A DNA stretch of 16,359 nt from positions 1 to 16,359 of the forward strand of contig JAEWAK010000069.1 in NCBI GenBank assembly GCA_023391695.1, read 5' to 3'. Numbering within the stretch: the stretch's first letter is position 1; each line of letters begins with the position of its first letter. Shown in pieces: positions 1 through 8,325 of this stretch. The notes beneath the pieces were generated by a model. The model ran no database searches. It was given only the letters and a program-made list of their open reading frames with translations, and was not told the origin of the DNA. Source of the DNA: Bacillota bacterium (lineage in GTDB: Bacteria; Bacillota; Clostridia; Lachnospirales; Lachnospiraceae). The translations under genes were made by a program, and so were the position numbers.

Positions 1-90
1 CCCCACTTTGCGGAATCCTGCGTCGCAATTTTGGGAACGTAGACCCGCTACGCCCCCAAAATCGCTCCTTGTCTCCCACAAAGTGGAACA
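1..90. repeat. GC-rich palindromic intergenic repeat (possibly cut by window start)
   Basis: A GC-rich block stands out from the AT-rich DNA after it. Outer arms CCACTTTG (3-10) and CAAAGTGG (79-86) are perfect inverted repeats. Inside them a long hairpin pairs 28-35 with 55-62 (ATTTTGGG/CCCAAAAT) and 38-42 with 48-52 (CGTAG/CTACG), separated by a two-base mismatch, with loop ACCCG. No reading frame of note covers it. The nested-hairpin design and the GGCGTAG/CTACG core resemble the element at 16275-16356, so I read both as members of a chromosomal intergenic repeat family. The left boundary may lie outside the window. Confidence 0.6.
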
Positions 91-433
91 TTCAGCCCGG
101 CACAAGCAGTTTTCAGACACACCCTAAATTAATTATAAAAAATTCATAGCCATATGAATCATTATAATTTACAGACTGATCCAAGTCAAACTATGAATTT
201 TGACAATAGCCGCACTTACTTTGGCACTAACGAAATATGTTCTCATTCCGCATGATTACGTGAAGTGATCCATTTCCCGTTCCCGGAATATTGAAAGCAG
301 TTTTTATTAACACAATAAATTTTGAGATATTATATGTAATTATGGCATGAAATTGTAAACAGGCTTGATTATGATAATTATATAAACTGTAAATTTCACT
401 ATATCATTTATAACCAGATACAAGGAGGTTAAT
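91..433. other. AT-rich leader upstream of the alpha-mannosidase gene
   Basis: About 340 bases with no convincing reading frame. Only the last few bases before 434 have a clear role (ribosome site AAGGAGG, 422-428). Several AT-rich -10-like hexamers occur at 370-390 (for example GATAAT 373-378), but none has a well-spaced -35 partner, so I do not call a promoter. I see no riboswitch-like structure or operator of a recognisable family. Confidence 0.5.
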
Positions 434-3400
434 ATGCCATACTATTTACAAAACAGGAAAGACCGGCTGCCGGGTGTTCTGAATCGTATAAAAGAATCTA
501 TATACAGCAAAATATCTCCGCTGAAAATGACAGTATTTGTGACACCGGAACCTGTTTCTTATCAGAACAGAAGGTCAGGAAATGAGAAAAAAATTACAAT
601 CGGAGAAAGCTGGGGCGGCCTGTTTGAATGCGGCTGGTTCCACTTTATAGGGACAGTTCCCGCTTTCGGCGAAGGGATCACCGAGGGGTGGAATGCAAAT
701 TCAGCCGATACCGAACTGGTGCTGCTCATTGATATAAACGGAGAGCTATGTGTAGTGGATGAGACCGGAAAACCGGTCAGAGGACTGACCAACGTATCCT
801 CTGAATTTGACTATTCCCTTGGAAGACCCGGAAAGACGGTTTACCGTTTTAAAAGCCAGCCGGAGACAGGTGATAAAATTGACTTATGGGCAGACGCGGG
901 CTGCAACGATCTCTTCGGTAAATACCAGGACAGCGGTACGGTTAAAGACGCCTGCATCGCATTATGCAACCAAGAGATGGAACAGCTTTACTATGACTTT
1001 GACGTACTGCTTGAATTGCTGCAGCAGCTTTCGGAGGATAAGGCAAGATATCACAGCCTGCTCCGCGCGTTAAACCAGGCAGCCAACGTGCTGATAAATT
1101 ATACCGGGGAAGAAGTACAAAAGGCCAGAGAGATTTTAGCCGTGGAATTAAGTAAAAAAGGCGGCGATCCCTCCCTTAAAATAAATGCCGTAGGCCATGC
1201 CCATATCGATCTGGCCTGGCTGTGGCCCATACGGGAAACCATCCGCAAAGGAGCCAGGACTTTTTCAACGGTACTAAGGAATATGGAACGTTATCCGGAT
1301 TATATCTTTGGTGCCAGTCAGGCTCAGTTATACAGCTGGGTGAAGGAGTATTATCCTGCTCTTTATGAAGACATCAAACAGCGGATTAAGGAAAGGCGGT
1401 GGGAAGTCCAGGGAGCCATGTGGGTGGAGGCGGATACCAATGTTTCCGGCGGTGAAGCCCTGATCCGGCAGGTACTTCTCGGCAAACGCTTCTTTATGGA
1501 AGAATTCGGACAGGATGTCAGAAACCTGTGGCTTCCGGACGTATTCGGATATACGGCGGCACTGCCCCAGATACTGAAAAAATCCGGAGTGGACTGCTTC
1601 ATGACAATCAAGCTCTCCTGGAGCCGGTTCAATAAACATCCCCATCACACCTTCTGGTGGGAAGGACTGGATGGCAGCAGGGTTCTGGCCCATATGCCCC
1701 CGGAAGGGACCTATAACAGTTCCGCAGCTCCCAGGGCGGTTCTCGCTTCCGAGCACGGATTCCTGGATAAAGGTGTATCCGAGGAGTGTCTTCTGTTATT
1801 TGGAATAGGAGACGGTGGAGGCGGTCCCGGAGAGGAACATTTGGAAAGACTTAAGAGGGAAAAGGATTTAAACGGACTGGTGCCGGTAACCCAGGGGCCT
1901 GCACAGGGATTTTTTGACCGGATAGAAAAGGACGCCTCCCTTTATAAAACCTGGCATGGGGAATTATACCTGGAATTCCATCAGGGAACCTACACTTCCC
2001 AGGGCAGGAATAAGAGATTTAACCGTAAGCTGGAATTAGCCCTGCGTGAACTGGAATTTGCCTCCGTTTTAGGCTTGCTGGAGAAAAAGGACAGTGAAAT
2101 TACGGATGAAGTTTACCCTGTTAAGCTTCTTAATACAACCTGGAAAGAAATGCTTTTATACCAGTTCCACGATATCCTTCCGGGATCCTCCATTTCCAGA
2201 GTTTATAAGGAATCTCTGGAACGTTACGAGGTTATGTTAGATACCGTTGAGATGGAAATAAGCCGGATATATGCAGCTTTGGGGAACACCGTGGCGGATG
2301 TTGCAAGTGTTGCAGGTGGTTTCAATGCAGCCGGTCCTAAAACAGACTCAGATCTAGCTTCCCCCGATACCGGAAAGTTTGTTAAAATATTCAATTCCCT
2401 TTCCTGGGAAAGGGACGAATGGATCGCGGAGGATGGCACCTGGATGAAAGTGAAAGTACCGGCTATGGGTTATACGGTCGTACCGGTGGGTACAGCAGCG
2501 GACTACACAGGTGATTCCAATAACTTAACTATAAATGAAAATGAGGCGGATACCGGAGCAAACGGGCTGCATTATACCAGTCAGACAATAGAAAATGATT
2601 TTTATCTTATAACCTTTAACGAAAGAGGATTGATTAATTCCATTTTCGATAAGGAAGAACAACGGCAGGTTATACCGGAAGGTGAAGCAGCCAATCAGCT
2701 GGTAACCTATGAAGATAAGGGGGATGCCTGGGATTTCCCTATCTATTATGATGAAAAGCCCGGTGAGCCGCTTATCATGGCAGAGAGTTCCGTTTCTGTT
2801 GACGGTCCTCAGGTCGTAAGATTTGTTAGATTCCGCACCGTTTCCGGCCAGTCCGAACTGGAGCAGAAAGTTGTATTAACTATGGGCAGCCGGCGAATTG
2901 ATTTTATTACTGAGGTCGATTGGAAGGAAAACGGCAGGATGCTTCGTACCTCTTTCCCTGTAAATGTTTTGGCACAGGAAGCGGTCTGCGAAATCCAGTT
3001 TGGCAGCATTAAGCGCCCGACCCACAGGAATACCTCCTGGGATATGGCAAAATACGAAGTCTGCGCCCATAAGTGGGTGGATATCTCCCAGGGAAACTAT
3101 GGGGTTGCGCTTATGAATGACTGTAAATACGGACATAAAGTTATGGACAATGTACTGGACCTGAATTTATTAAGAAGCAGCAGATATCCCGATCCCGAAG
3201 CAGACCAGGGGAGACATGAATTTACCTATTCCCTGTTCCCCCATAAAGGAGATCATATAACAAGCGGTGTGGTAAAGGCCGGTTATGAACTGAATATACC
3301 GCTTAGGACTGTTCCGGCAGCAGCCGGTGATATGACAGTAAAAGCAGAATCCTTTATAAAGGCAGATGCAGAAAACGTCATTATTGAATCCGTGAAAAAA

Positions 3401-3607
3401 TGTGAAGACAGTAATGACCTGATTGTAAGACTATATGAATGCCACGGCAGGGGAGGACGGGCCAAAGTGGATTTCGGTTTTGATATAAAGGATATCCGGT
3501 TGGTAGATCTCATGGAAAAGGAAACCGGTCAGGAAAGTTTTGATAAAGATTCCCGTACACTGGTCTTTAAACCTTTTGAAATCCATACTCTCAAAGTATT
3601 GATATAA
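434..3607 (+). CDS. GH38 alpha-mannosidase (Ams1-like, cytoplasmic)
   Basis: Retaining alpha-mannosidase of glycoside hydrolase family 38, releasing mannose from alpha-mannosides or oligosaccharides taken up by the cell. At 1057 residues it has the usual length of the Ams1-like group. The N-terminal part (1-240) is followed by the catalytic core with GHAHIDLAWLWP (254-265), giving zinc ligands His257 and Asp259. WLPDVFGY (366-373) carries the catalytic nucleophile Asp369, and FHDILPGSS (578-586) carries the fourth zinc ligand His579; these roles are assigned from the family. A three-helix region (about 520-610) and a long C-terminal beta region follow. No signal peptide is visible, so it should act in the cytoplasm. 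The start is fixed by AAGGAGG six bases upstream. It appears monocistronic and ends against a bidirectional terminator shared with the convergent xylosidase gene. The exact linkage cleaved cannot be read from the sequence. Confidence 0.95.
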   Translation: MPYYLQNRKDRLPGVLNRIKESIYSKISPLKMTVFVTPEPVSYQNRRSGNEKKITIGESWGGLFECGWFHFIGTVPAFGEGITEGWNANSADTELVLLIDINGELCVVDETGKPVRGLTNVSSEFDYSLGRPGKTVYRFKSQPETGDKIDLWADAGCNDLFGKYQDSGTVKDACIALCNQEMEQLYYDFDVLLELLQQLSEDKARYHSLLRALNQAANVLINYTGEEVQKAREILAVELSKKGGDPSLKINAVGHAHIDLAWLWPIRETIRKGARTFSTVLRNMERYPDYIFGASQAQLYSWVKEYYPALYEDIKQRIKERRWEVQGAMWVEADTNVSGGEALIRQVLLGKRFFMEEFGQDVRNLWLPDVFGYTAALPQILKKSGVDCFMTIKLSWSRFNKHPHHTFWWEGLDGSRVLAHMPPEGTYNSSAAPRAVLASEHGFLDKGVSEECLLLFGIGDGGGGPGEEHLERLKREKDLNGLVPVTQGPAQGFFDRIEKDASLYKTWHGELYLEFHQGTYTSQGRNKRFNRKLELALRELEFASVLGLLEKKDSEITDEVYPVKLLNTTWKEMLLYQFHDILPGSSISRVYKESLERYEVMLDTVEMEISRIYAALGNTVADVASVAGGFNAAGPKTDSDLASPDTGKFVKIFNSLSWERDEWIAEDGTWMKVKVPAMGYTVVPVGTAADYTGDSNNLTINENEADTGANGLHYTSQTIENDFYLITFNERGLINSIFDKEEQRQVIPEGEAANQLVTYEDKGDAWDFPIYYDEKPGEPLIMAESSVSVDGPQVVRFVRFRTVSGQSELEQKVVLTMGSRRIDFITEVDWKENGRMLRTSFPVNVLAQEAVCEIQFGSIKRPTHRNTSWDMAKYEVCAHKWVDISQGNYGVALMNDCKYGHKVMDNVLDLNLLRSSRYPDPEADQGRHEFTYSLFPHKGDHITSGVVKAGYELNIPLRTVPAAAGDMTVKAESFIKADAENVIIESVKKCEDSNDLIVRLYECHGRGGRAKVDFGFDIKDIRLVDLMEKETGQESFDKDSRTLVFKPFEIHTLKVLI

Positions 3608-3650
3608 GGATGGTATACTAGTAATTTATACAAACTAATTTGATATATGA

Positions 3651-3690
3651 AAAAGCTCTCTGCCAAAGCAGCAGGCAGAGAGCTTTTTTG
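3651..3690. terminator. Bidirectional intrinsic terminator between GH38 and xylC
   Basis: A perfect 14-bp stem pairs AAAAGCTCTCTGCC (3651-3664) with GGCAGAGAGCTTTT (3674-3687) around a 9-base loop. The A-run on the left and T-run on the right give a U-tract on either strand. It therefore fits as the terminator of the rightward mannosidase gene and of the leftward xylosidase gene. Confidence 0.9.
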
Positions 3691-3813
3691 TTTATACAGT
3701 TATGTACTGAGCAACAAAGTAATAGTATAAGTCGGCAAGGTATCTTGACAATAAAGTATTCAAACCCGAATAAGTATATTAATTTGAATATATTACACAA
3801 ACCTTGCTGTATA

Positions 3814-5730
3814 TTACCAAACCCTGATATAATTCTTACCTTTTTTCAAAGCCGTAATCGGTCCTATCGAGCTCTTACCGTTTCTGGGTTCATCCAGAAA
3901 ATCAGTATCCAGGAACACGTTACTGCCGTCAGGATTCTCGAACTCGGCATCGACGATACGCACCCGTGGCAATGTCGCAGTTGATTGTATCTCACCGTGA
4001 ATGCTCTCAAAACTTTCCGGTAAATCACAGGAAAGATACACTTCATCCCCTTTCTCGGTAATACTGAAGTTTGGTTGAAAGCTTTTATCCACTAATTTGT
4101 CCTTTTCTCTTTCAAACGGTTCAGCTCCGTTCAAATACGCATTGTTATTAATATAAACAGGCTGTTCGACTTTTGTAAACTCATCAAGATCACCAGGATT
4201 TTTATTAACCGTTTCAATGTATTCGGATAAAGATACGGTATAGTTTTTATAGTGGGAGGTTCCGACACCTTCTAAATCCTCTCTTCCAATGAAGATATTA
4301 TTGTAAAAACGGTCATCCCCGCCATAGATAAGAGAGAAACCTGCAACTTTTGTACTGTGGGGAAGGTGATATTGTGTGGAACGGTTTAATACTTTACGGT
4401 GATTCATCTTACCGCAGATCAGATTGTTGATATAGGCACCGCCCTGTGAAATGTTATCCAGGCTGTATTCCGAAGCCAGGATATTATGGTCGACTATATA
4501 GGGTCCATGGCTTACTTCCACAAACAAATCACGGTTATTATGATAGAATAAGTTTTTGCTGATTCTCGTTCCCTGTGTCTGCCAATCCGACCATACTCCC
4601 AGAGAGCAGTCATGAATACGGTTATGATGGATCCGGACATCGATTGCCGCATGAAACTTGATTCCTGCGATTTCATGACCGTAGAATTCACGCTTTAAGG
4701 CAATATTATAAATATGATTGTGATGGATGTCACTGAAGATACAGCCTAAGTGGCCTACTATACCATTCTGGCCGCAGTCGTATATGGTATTGTTCCGGAT
4801 GACATGGGAACCGATCTTCTCCCTGCTCCAGCCGCTTCGCTCAGCGGAAAATACTGCCTCTAGCTGGTATTGATATCCCGGTTTATCTTTACGGACAGAA
4901 CGGTAGTTATTCCCGGTGGTGGCTTCTTTCCCAATACTGACGGCACTGCATTTTGAATCATGCAAGATACAATTTTCAATAATCCAGCCCTTGCTCCAAT
5001 TGGCGCCCAGCAGTCCCGGTTGGTCTGCGGTAGGTGGTGCCCAGGGAGTTGCGGCCTGTGCCATTTCAAACCCTTTTACGGTAATATAATCAATCCCGGT
5101 CTCAATGGGGTAGAAGCAGGACCTACGCACGTTGATTTCAACTAATTCTTCCCTGGGGTCGGCTCCCTGGAAATTAGCATAAATAGTTGTCTGCTCTGCA
5201 TCCACTTCCGCAAACCAGACATATTTTGTCTGTTCCGGATTATGTACGGGAACCTGCTTTTGTGTCCAGTGATCCAATACTTCCGTTCGGATCCCCGGAT
5301 CCAGCAGTTGTTCAAAACGGCTGACCTCATAAAAAGACATCCCGTTCAGATATACATCCCCTAAATGCTTTGTTTCCTCAACGGTGACGAGCCAATCGCC
5401 AAACACTGCCAGTCCATAGGGATTATAGTCACCGAAAAACGTATTCGGCAATACGGTTTTCCAAACGTTCCCCTCTATATGCGTCCAGTCCTGAATGTGC
5501 TCAGAGCCTTTGATTACTGCCCTTTCCCCTTCCGCGGCCTGGTAAATAATCCTTCTTTTGTCACTTAAGCCTTTATACTTCGGTTTTACCCATTCGCGAT
5601 ATATCCCTTCGTGCACGGTAACCGTGTCTCCGGCCGCGGCCACCGAAGCCGCTTTACCGATCGTAAGAAACGGCTCCGGTCTTGTTCCCTGCCCCCTGTC
5701 GGAACCGGTTTTTGCTACGTGATATTCCAT
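3814..5730 (-). CDS. xylC: GH120 beta-xylosidase, XylC type
   Basis: Intracellular retaining beta-xylosidase that removes xylose from xylo-oligosaccharides. I recognise the sequence as very close to XylC of Thermoanaerobacterium saccharolyticum, the structurally studied founder of GH120, a right-handed parallel beta-helix with an inserted Ig-like domain. Length is 638 residues, the same as I recall for that enzyme. The nucleophile and acid/base reported there, Asp382 and Glu405, fall at exactly those numbers here: Asp382 in VWSDW (codon 4585-4587, complement) and Glu405 in LFVEVSHGPY (codon 4516-4518, complement). The N-terminus MEYHVAKTGSDRGQGT and helix-coil repeats such as IRNNTIYDCGQNGI and IHHNRIHDCSLG fit the fold. 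There is no signal peptide. The start is set by AAGGAGG (5739-5745, complement), eight bases upstream. It stands alone, divergent from rho, with a structured repeat just upstream of its ribosome site. Confidence 0.95.
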   Translation of the reverse strand: MEYHVAKTGSDRGQGTRPEPFLTIGKAASVAAAGDTVTVHEGIYREWVKPKYKGLSDKRRIIYQAAEGERAVIKGSEHIQDWTHIEGNVWKTVLPNTFFGDYNPYGLAVFGDWLVTVEETKHLGDVYLNGMSFYEVSRFEQLLDPGIRTEVLDHWTQKQVPVHNPEQTKYVWFAEVDAEQTTIYANFQGADPREELVEINVRRSCFYPIETGIDYITVKGFEMAQAATPWAPPTADQPGLLGANWSKGWIIENCILHDSKCSAVSIGKEATTGNNYRSVRKDKPGYQYQLEAVFSAERSGWSREKIGSHVIRNNTIYDCGQNGIVGHLGCIFSDIHHNHIYNIALKREFYGHEIAGIKFHAAIDVRIHHNRIHDCSLGVWSDWQTQGTRISKNLFYHNNRDLFVEVSHGPYIVDHNILASEYSLDNISQGGAYINNLICGKMNHRKVLNRSTQYHLPHSTKVAGFSLIYGGDDRFYNNIFIGREDLEGVGTSHYKNYTVSLSEYIETVNKNPGDLDEFTKVEQPVYINNNAYLNGAEPFEREKDKLVDKSFQPNFSITEKGDEVYLSCDLPESFESIHGEIQSTATLPRVRIVDAEFENPDGSNVFLDTDFLDEPRNGKSSIGPITALKKGKNYIRVW

Positions 5731-5738
5731 GTGTATGA

Positions 5739-5745
5739 CCTCCTT
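5739..5745 (-). promoter_or_regulatory. Shine-Dalgarno site of xylC
   Basis: Read on the minus strand this is AAGGAGG, a full match to the anti-Shine-Dalgarno core, eight bases before the ATG at 5730. It fixes the start of the xylosidase. Only about 20 bases separate it from the structured repeat at 5766-5940, so that repeat probably lies within the xylC 5' untranslated region or covers its promoter. Confidence 0.85.
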
Positions 5746-5765
5746 CTAATATGGTTGTGCTGTTA

Positions 5766-5940
5766 TGTTACTGTTCACAGCCCTGCCAAAAGCAGCGGTG
5801 TTGTGAACAATAACGCGCTTCGCGATGCACACAAAACGCAAAGACAGCGTTTTGGCGCGGCAATTCTCCGGTTTTCTGTGACTTTCGCTCCGCTTCACTC
5901 ACAAAAAACACGTCGCGTATACAAGCAGTGAACAGTAACA
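5766..5940. repeat. Structured intergenic repeat with 13-bp inverted ends
   Basis: A 175-bp GC-rich block is bounded by a perfect 13-bp inverted repeat, TGTTACTGTTCAC (5766-5778) and its complement (5928-5940). A third copy of the end motif with one change lies inverted at 5802-5814, so the left end also folds by itself (5767-5779 with 5802-5814). Further hairpins are CGCG-CTT-CGCG (5814-5824) and AAAACGC/GCGTTTT (5833-5839/5847-5853). No protein is encoded convincingly and no transposase is present. It resembles non-autonomous, MITE-like or REP-like elements seen between genes in Lachnospiraceae. It sits in the xylC/rho gap. Confidence 0.65.
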
Positions 5941-5984
5941 ATAAACTTTACATTATTTTAAAAAAAATCAAAAAAAGCTTTTTT

Positions 5985-6007
5985 TTCCTGAACTTTAGGT
6001 GTATAAT
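5985..6007 (+). promoter_or_regulatory. Probable rho promoter (-10 region)
   Basis: TATAAT at 6002-6007 is a perfect -10 box and lies about 115 bases before the rho start. The region where a -35 would be expected is a T-run (5979-5986) rather than a TTGACA-like hexamer, so the promoter call rests mostly on the -10 box and location. Transcription would start near 6014 and leave a leader of about 108 nt. Confidence 0.4.
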
Positions 6008-6121
6008 AAGAAACAATAATATATTTTGGGTGCAAAAATCATAAGAACTGTCTAGATCATATCGAAATCCATTCCCTTTGAAACCAAAAATAATTTTATA
6101 CTTGTAAAGGAGCAAGAATAC

Positions 6122-7792
6122 ATGGAAGCACAGTATAATGAAATGTCCTTAGCGGAGCTCAGAACGTTAGCAAAAAACAAAGGTATTAAAGGTATAACTG
6201 CATTACGGAAACAGGAACTGGTTGATGCCTTGATAATACACGATTCAGCAGGTGAAAAGGCTGTGGTGGATTTTCAATCGGGCAGTGAACAGAAAAATCC
6301 TGACAAGGCTGCAACAGCAACTGAAGCTGAAGGTACAGCCAAAACAGAAGAAAAACCGTCCGCAGAAACAGGAAAGAAAAGAATTAATCCAGTGAGACAG
6401 GAACAAGAAACAAAAAGAAACCGCCAGCCGGAAGCCGATGCAAGAAAAGCCGCGGCACCCCAGACGGAACCAGAGGCAAAAAAGAATTCGGGAACCCATA
6501 CGGAGACAGATACAAGAAGATATGCCGGAGTTCAGCCGGAGATAGATTCAAGGAAAAGCATGACAGCCCAGCAGGAACCGGACCTGAGAAGGAATAACGG
6601 AACCCAGCAGGAACCTGACACCAGAAGAAATATTATGACACCGACGGAAGCAGAGCAGTTAGACAGCGGGGAAACGAAAGAAGGCATACTGGAAGTTATG
6701 CCGGATGGGTATGGATTTATCCGCTGTGATAATTACCTGCCCGGGGAGAATGACGTTTATGTATCACCGGCTCAGATCCGGAGATTTGGTTTAAAGACAG
6801 GTGATATTGTAGTAGGAAATACCAGAATACGGAATCAGGGAGAAAAGTTCAGCGCCCTTTTATTTGTAAAAAGCGTAAATGGTTTCCATCCGTCCGAGGC
6901 CCAGCGCCGTAAGAAATTTGAAGATTTAACACCGATCTTTCCCAATGAGCGGATTCATTTAGAAACCCCCGGAACTAACGTATCCATGCGCATGGTTGAT
7001 TTAATTTCCCCTATCGGCAAAGGGCAGAGAGGAATGATTGTCTCCCAGCCGAAAGCCGGTAAAACAACCCTTTTAAAACAGATCGCAAAAGCCGTTACGA
7101 AAAACCATCCCGGAATCAGTCTCATTATCCTTCTTATTGATGAACGTCCGGAGGAAGTAACAGATATTAAAGAATCTATAGAGGGTAAGAATGTGGAAGT
7201 AATTTATTCTACTTTTGATGAATTGCCCGAGAATCATAAACGGGTTTCCGAAATGGTAATCGAACGGGCAAAACGCCTTGTTGAACATAAAAAGGACGTG
7301 GTTGTATTACTAGACAGTATCACAAGACTGGCAAGAGCCTATAATCTGACGGTACAAGCCAGCGGAAGGACTTTATCGGGCGGTCTTGACCCGGCAGCAT
7401 TACACATGCCGAAACGCTTTTTCGGAGCGGCCAGGAATATGAGGGAAGGCGGAAGCCTGACCATTCTTGCCACGGCATTGGTTGATACGGGTAGCAGGAT
7501 GGATGACGTGGTATTTGAAGAATTTAAAGGAACCGGTAACATGGAACTGGTTCTTGACCGGACTTTATCCGAAAAAAGGATTTTTCCGGCTATTGATTTA
7601 ACCAAATCCAGTACCCGCAGGGATGATTTATTATTAAGCCAGTCCGAACTGGAAGCCACTTTCTTAATGCGGAAAGCATTTAACAGCATGAAATCCGATG
7701 ATGCCGTTGAACGCATTATTGATATGTTCATTAGAACAAAATCTAATACTGAGTTTATCGAAACCATCAAAAAAACTAAAATTGTTTTTTAG
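6122..7792 (+). CDS. rho: Transcription termination factor Rho with disordered N-terminal insertion
   Basis: Hexameric RNA-dependent ATPase/helicase that ends transcription. Residues 5-40 form the small helical Rho N-domain. Residues about 183-255 form the OB/cold-shock-like RNA-binding domain with GYGFIR (196-201). The RecA-like motor follows, with P-loop QPKAGKT (309-315), Walker B DVVVLLDS (392-399) and the conserved GGLDPAALHMPKRFFGAARN stretch. At 556 residues it is well above the roughly 420 of E. coli Rho. The excess is a charged Gln/Glu/Arg-rich segment (about 45-182) containing six 12-residue tandem repeats (102-173). Insertions of this kind are known in other bacterial Rho proteins and can be disordered or phase-separating; whether this one is cannot be read from sequence. 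The start is set by AAAGGAG (6106-6112). rpmE follows from its own promoter. Confidence 0.97.
   Translation: MEAQYNEMSLAELRTLAKNKGIKGITALRKQELVDALIIHDSAGEKAVVDFQSGSEQKNPDKAATATEAEGTAKTEEKPSAETGKKRINPVRQEQETKRNRQPEADARKAAAPQTEPEAKKNSGTHTETDTRRYAGVQPEIDSRKSMTAQQEPDLRRNNGTQQEPDTRRNIMTPTEAEQLDSGETKEGILEVMPDGYGFIRCDNYLPGENDVYVSPAQIRRFGLKTGDIVVGNTRIRNQGEKFSALLFVKSVNGFHPSEAQRRKKFEDLTPIFPNERIHLETPGTNVSMRMVDLISPIGKGQRGMIVSQPKAGKTTLLKQIAKAVTKNHPGISLIILLIDERPEEVTDIKESIEGKNVEVIYSTFDELPENHKRVSEMVIERAKRLVEHKKDVVVLLDSITRLARAYNLTVQASGRTLSGGLDPAALHMPKRFFGAARNMREGGSLTILATALVDTGSRMDDVVFEEFKGTGNMELVLDRTLSEKRIFPAIDLTKSSTRRDDLLLSQSELEATFLMRKAFNSMKSDDAVERIIDMFIRTKSNTEFIETIKKTKIVF
6425..6640 (+). repeat. Six tandem 36-bp coding repeats inside rho
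   Basis: The translation of this stretch (Rho residues 102-173) divides into six consecutive 12-residue units without gaps. In every unit Glu is at position 3, an acidic residue at position 5, and two basic residues at positions 7 and 8. Units five and six read QQEPDLRRNNGT and QQEPDTRRNIMT. The corresponding DNA units are 36 bp and the last two still share their first bases (CAGCAGGAACC). The regular period points to expansion by repeat duplication. Confidence 0.85.
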
Positions 7793-7795
7793 GTA

Positions 7796-7824
7796 TTGCA
7801 TTACCCTGGAACCTATGCTATAAT
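7796..7824 (+). promoter_or_regulatory. Promoter of rpmE
   Basis: A -10 box TATAAT (7819-7824) carries an extended TG at 7816-7817, with TTGCAT (7796-7801) 17 bases upstream. It begins four bases after the rho stop codon, and transcription would start near 7831, about 75 bases before rpmE. This gives rpmE its own promoter in addition to any read-through from rho. Confidence 0.65.
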
Positions 7825-7906
7825 TAAAAAGCTGTTTAAAAGATGATAATAGTTTGACTTTGGGTCAACTTTTAAAAATTACGTTAGTTTGTAAAGAGGT
7901 GAAAAC

Positions 7907-8116
7907 ATGAAAGAGGGAATCCATCCTAAGTATTTCCAGGCAAAGGTTGTTTGTAACTGTGGTAACGAATTCGTTACAGGTTCAACTAAGAATGATATCC
8001 ACGTAGAAATTTGTTCTAAGTGCCATTCGTTCTACACTGGACAGCAGAAAGCTGCCGCAGCCCGTGGAGCTATTGATAAGTTCAATCGTAGATATGGCCT
8101 TAGTCAGGAACAATAG
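7907..8116 (+). CDS. rpmE: Ribosomal protein bL31, zinc-binding form
   Basis: Protein of the large ribosomal subunit that helps bridge the two subunits. The 69 residues match the usual bL31 length. The zinc-binding cysteines are all present: Cys16 and Cys18 (VCNCG) and Cys36 and Cys39 (CSKCH), so this is the C+ form and not the zinc-independent paralogue. The start MKEGIHPKY is the family N-terminus, and a ribosome site AGAGGTG (7895-7901) lies five bases before the ATG. The gene follows rho, as is common in Firmicutes, has its own promoter and is closed by a strong intrinsic terminator, so it can be expressed as a single unit. Confidence 0.97.
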   Translation: MKEGIHPKYFQAKVVCNCGNEFVTGSTKNDIHVEICSKCHSFYTGQQKAAAARGAIDKFNRRYGLSQEQ

Positions 8117-8139
8117 AATGAAGGTAACATATCCATGTT

Positions 8140-8178
8140 AAAAATCAGGTTGAGGTTTCGTAATCTCAGCCTATTTTT
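8140..8178 (+). terminator. Intrinsic terminator after rpmE
   Basis: Stem AGGTTGAG (8147-8154) pairs with CTCAGCCT (8165-8172) around loop GTTTCGTAAT. The flanking AAAAAT (8140-8145) and ATTTTT (8173-8178) extend the stem past one bulged C and supply the U-tract. It lies 24 bases after the rpmE stop codon. Confidence 0.85.
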
Positions 8179-8325
8179 AAATTTCTGGACTGGTGTGATT
8201 TCCTGACTGGATTGTGATAATATAAAAGAGGAATGAGGATTTGCAAGCTTGTTTGCAGTCAATATTAATAGTTTTTACTGTTATGCAGCCGGGTAAGCTG
8301 CAGATTGAGAGAGGATGTGCAGTAT

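Noticed and set aside
1328..1756. Minus-strand open frame of 142 codons inside the mannosidase gene
   Set aside because: It lies antisense to the catalytic core of the GH38 gene, with no ribosome site and protein-unlike composition.
3735..3807. Nested inverted repeats (GCAAGGT/ACCTTGC and TATTCAAA/TTTGAATA) just after xylC
   Set aside because: Could be a 3' untranslated structure, but arms are short, the loop is AT-rich, and a much better terminator lies downstream at 3651-3690.
3640..3984. Plus-strand open frame over the end of xylC
   Set aside because: It starts in the terminator hairpin and runs antisense over the well-supported GH120 gene; no ribosome site and no recognisable domain.
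5766..5940. Insertion sequence
   Set aside because: Inverted ends are present but there is no transposase frame and no clear target-site duplication; only a non-autonomous repeat can be supported.
7339..7770. Minus-strand open frame of 143 codons inside rho
   Set aside because: Antisense to the conserved Rho motor domain; its openness follows from rho codon use.
8305..8325. TTG start for the DUF1385 protein
   Set aside because: No ribosome site upstream, and the family N-terminus begins at the ATG at 8326.
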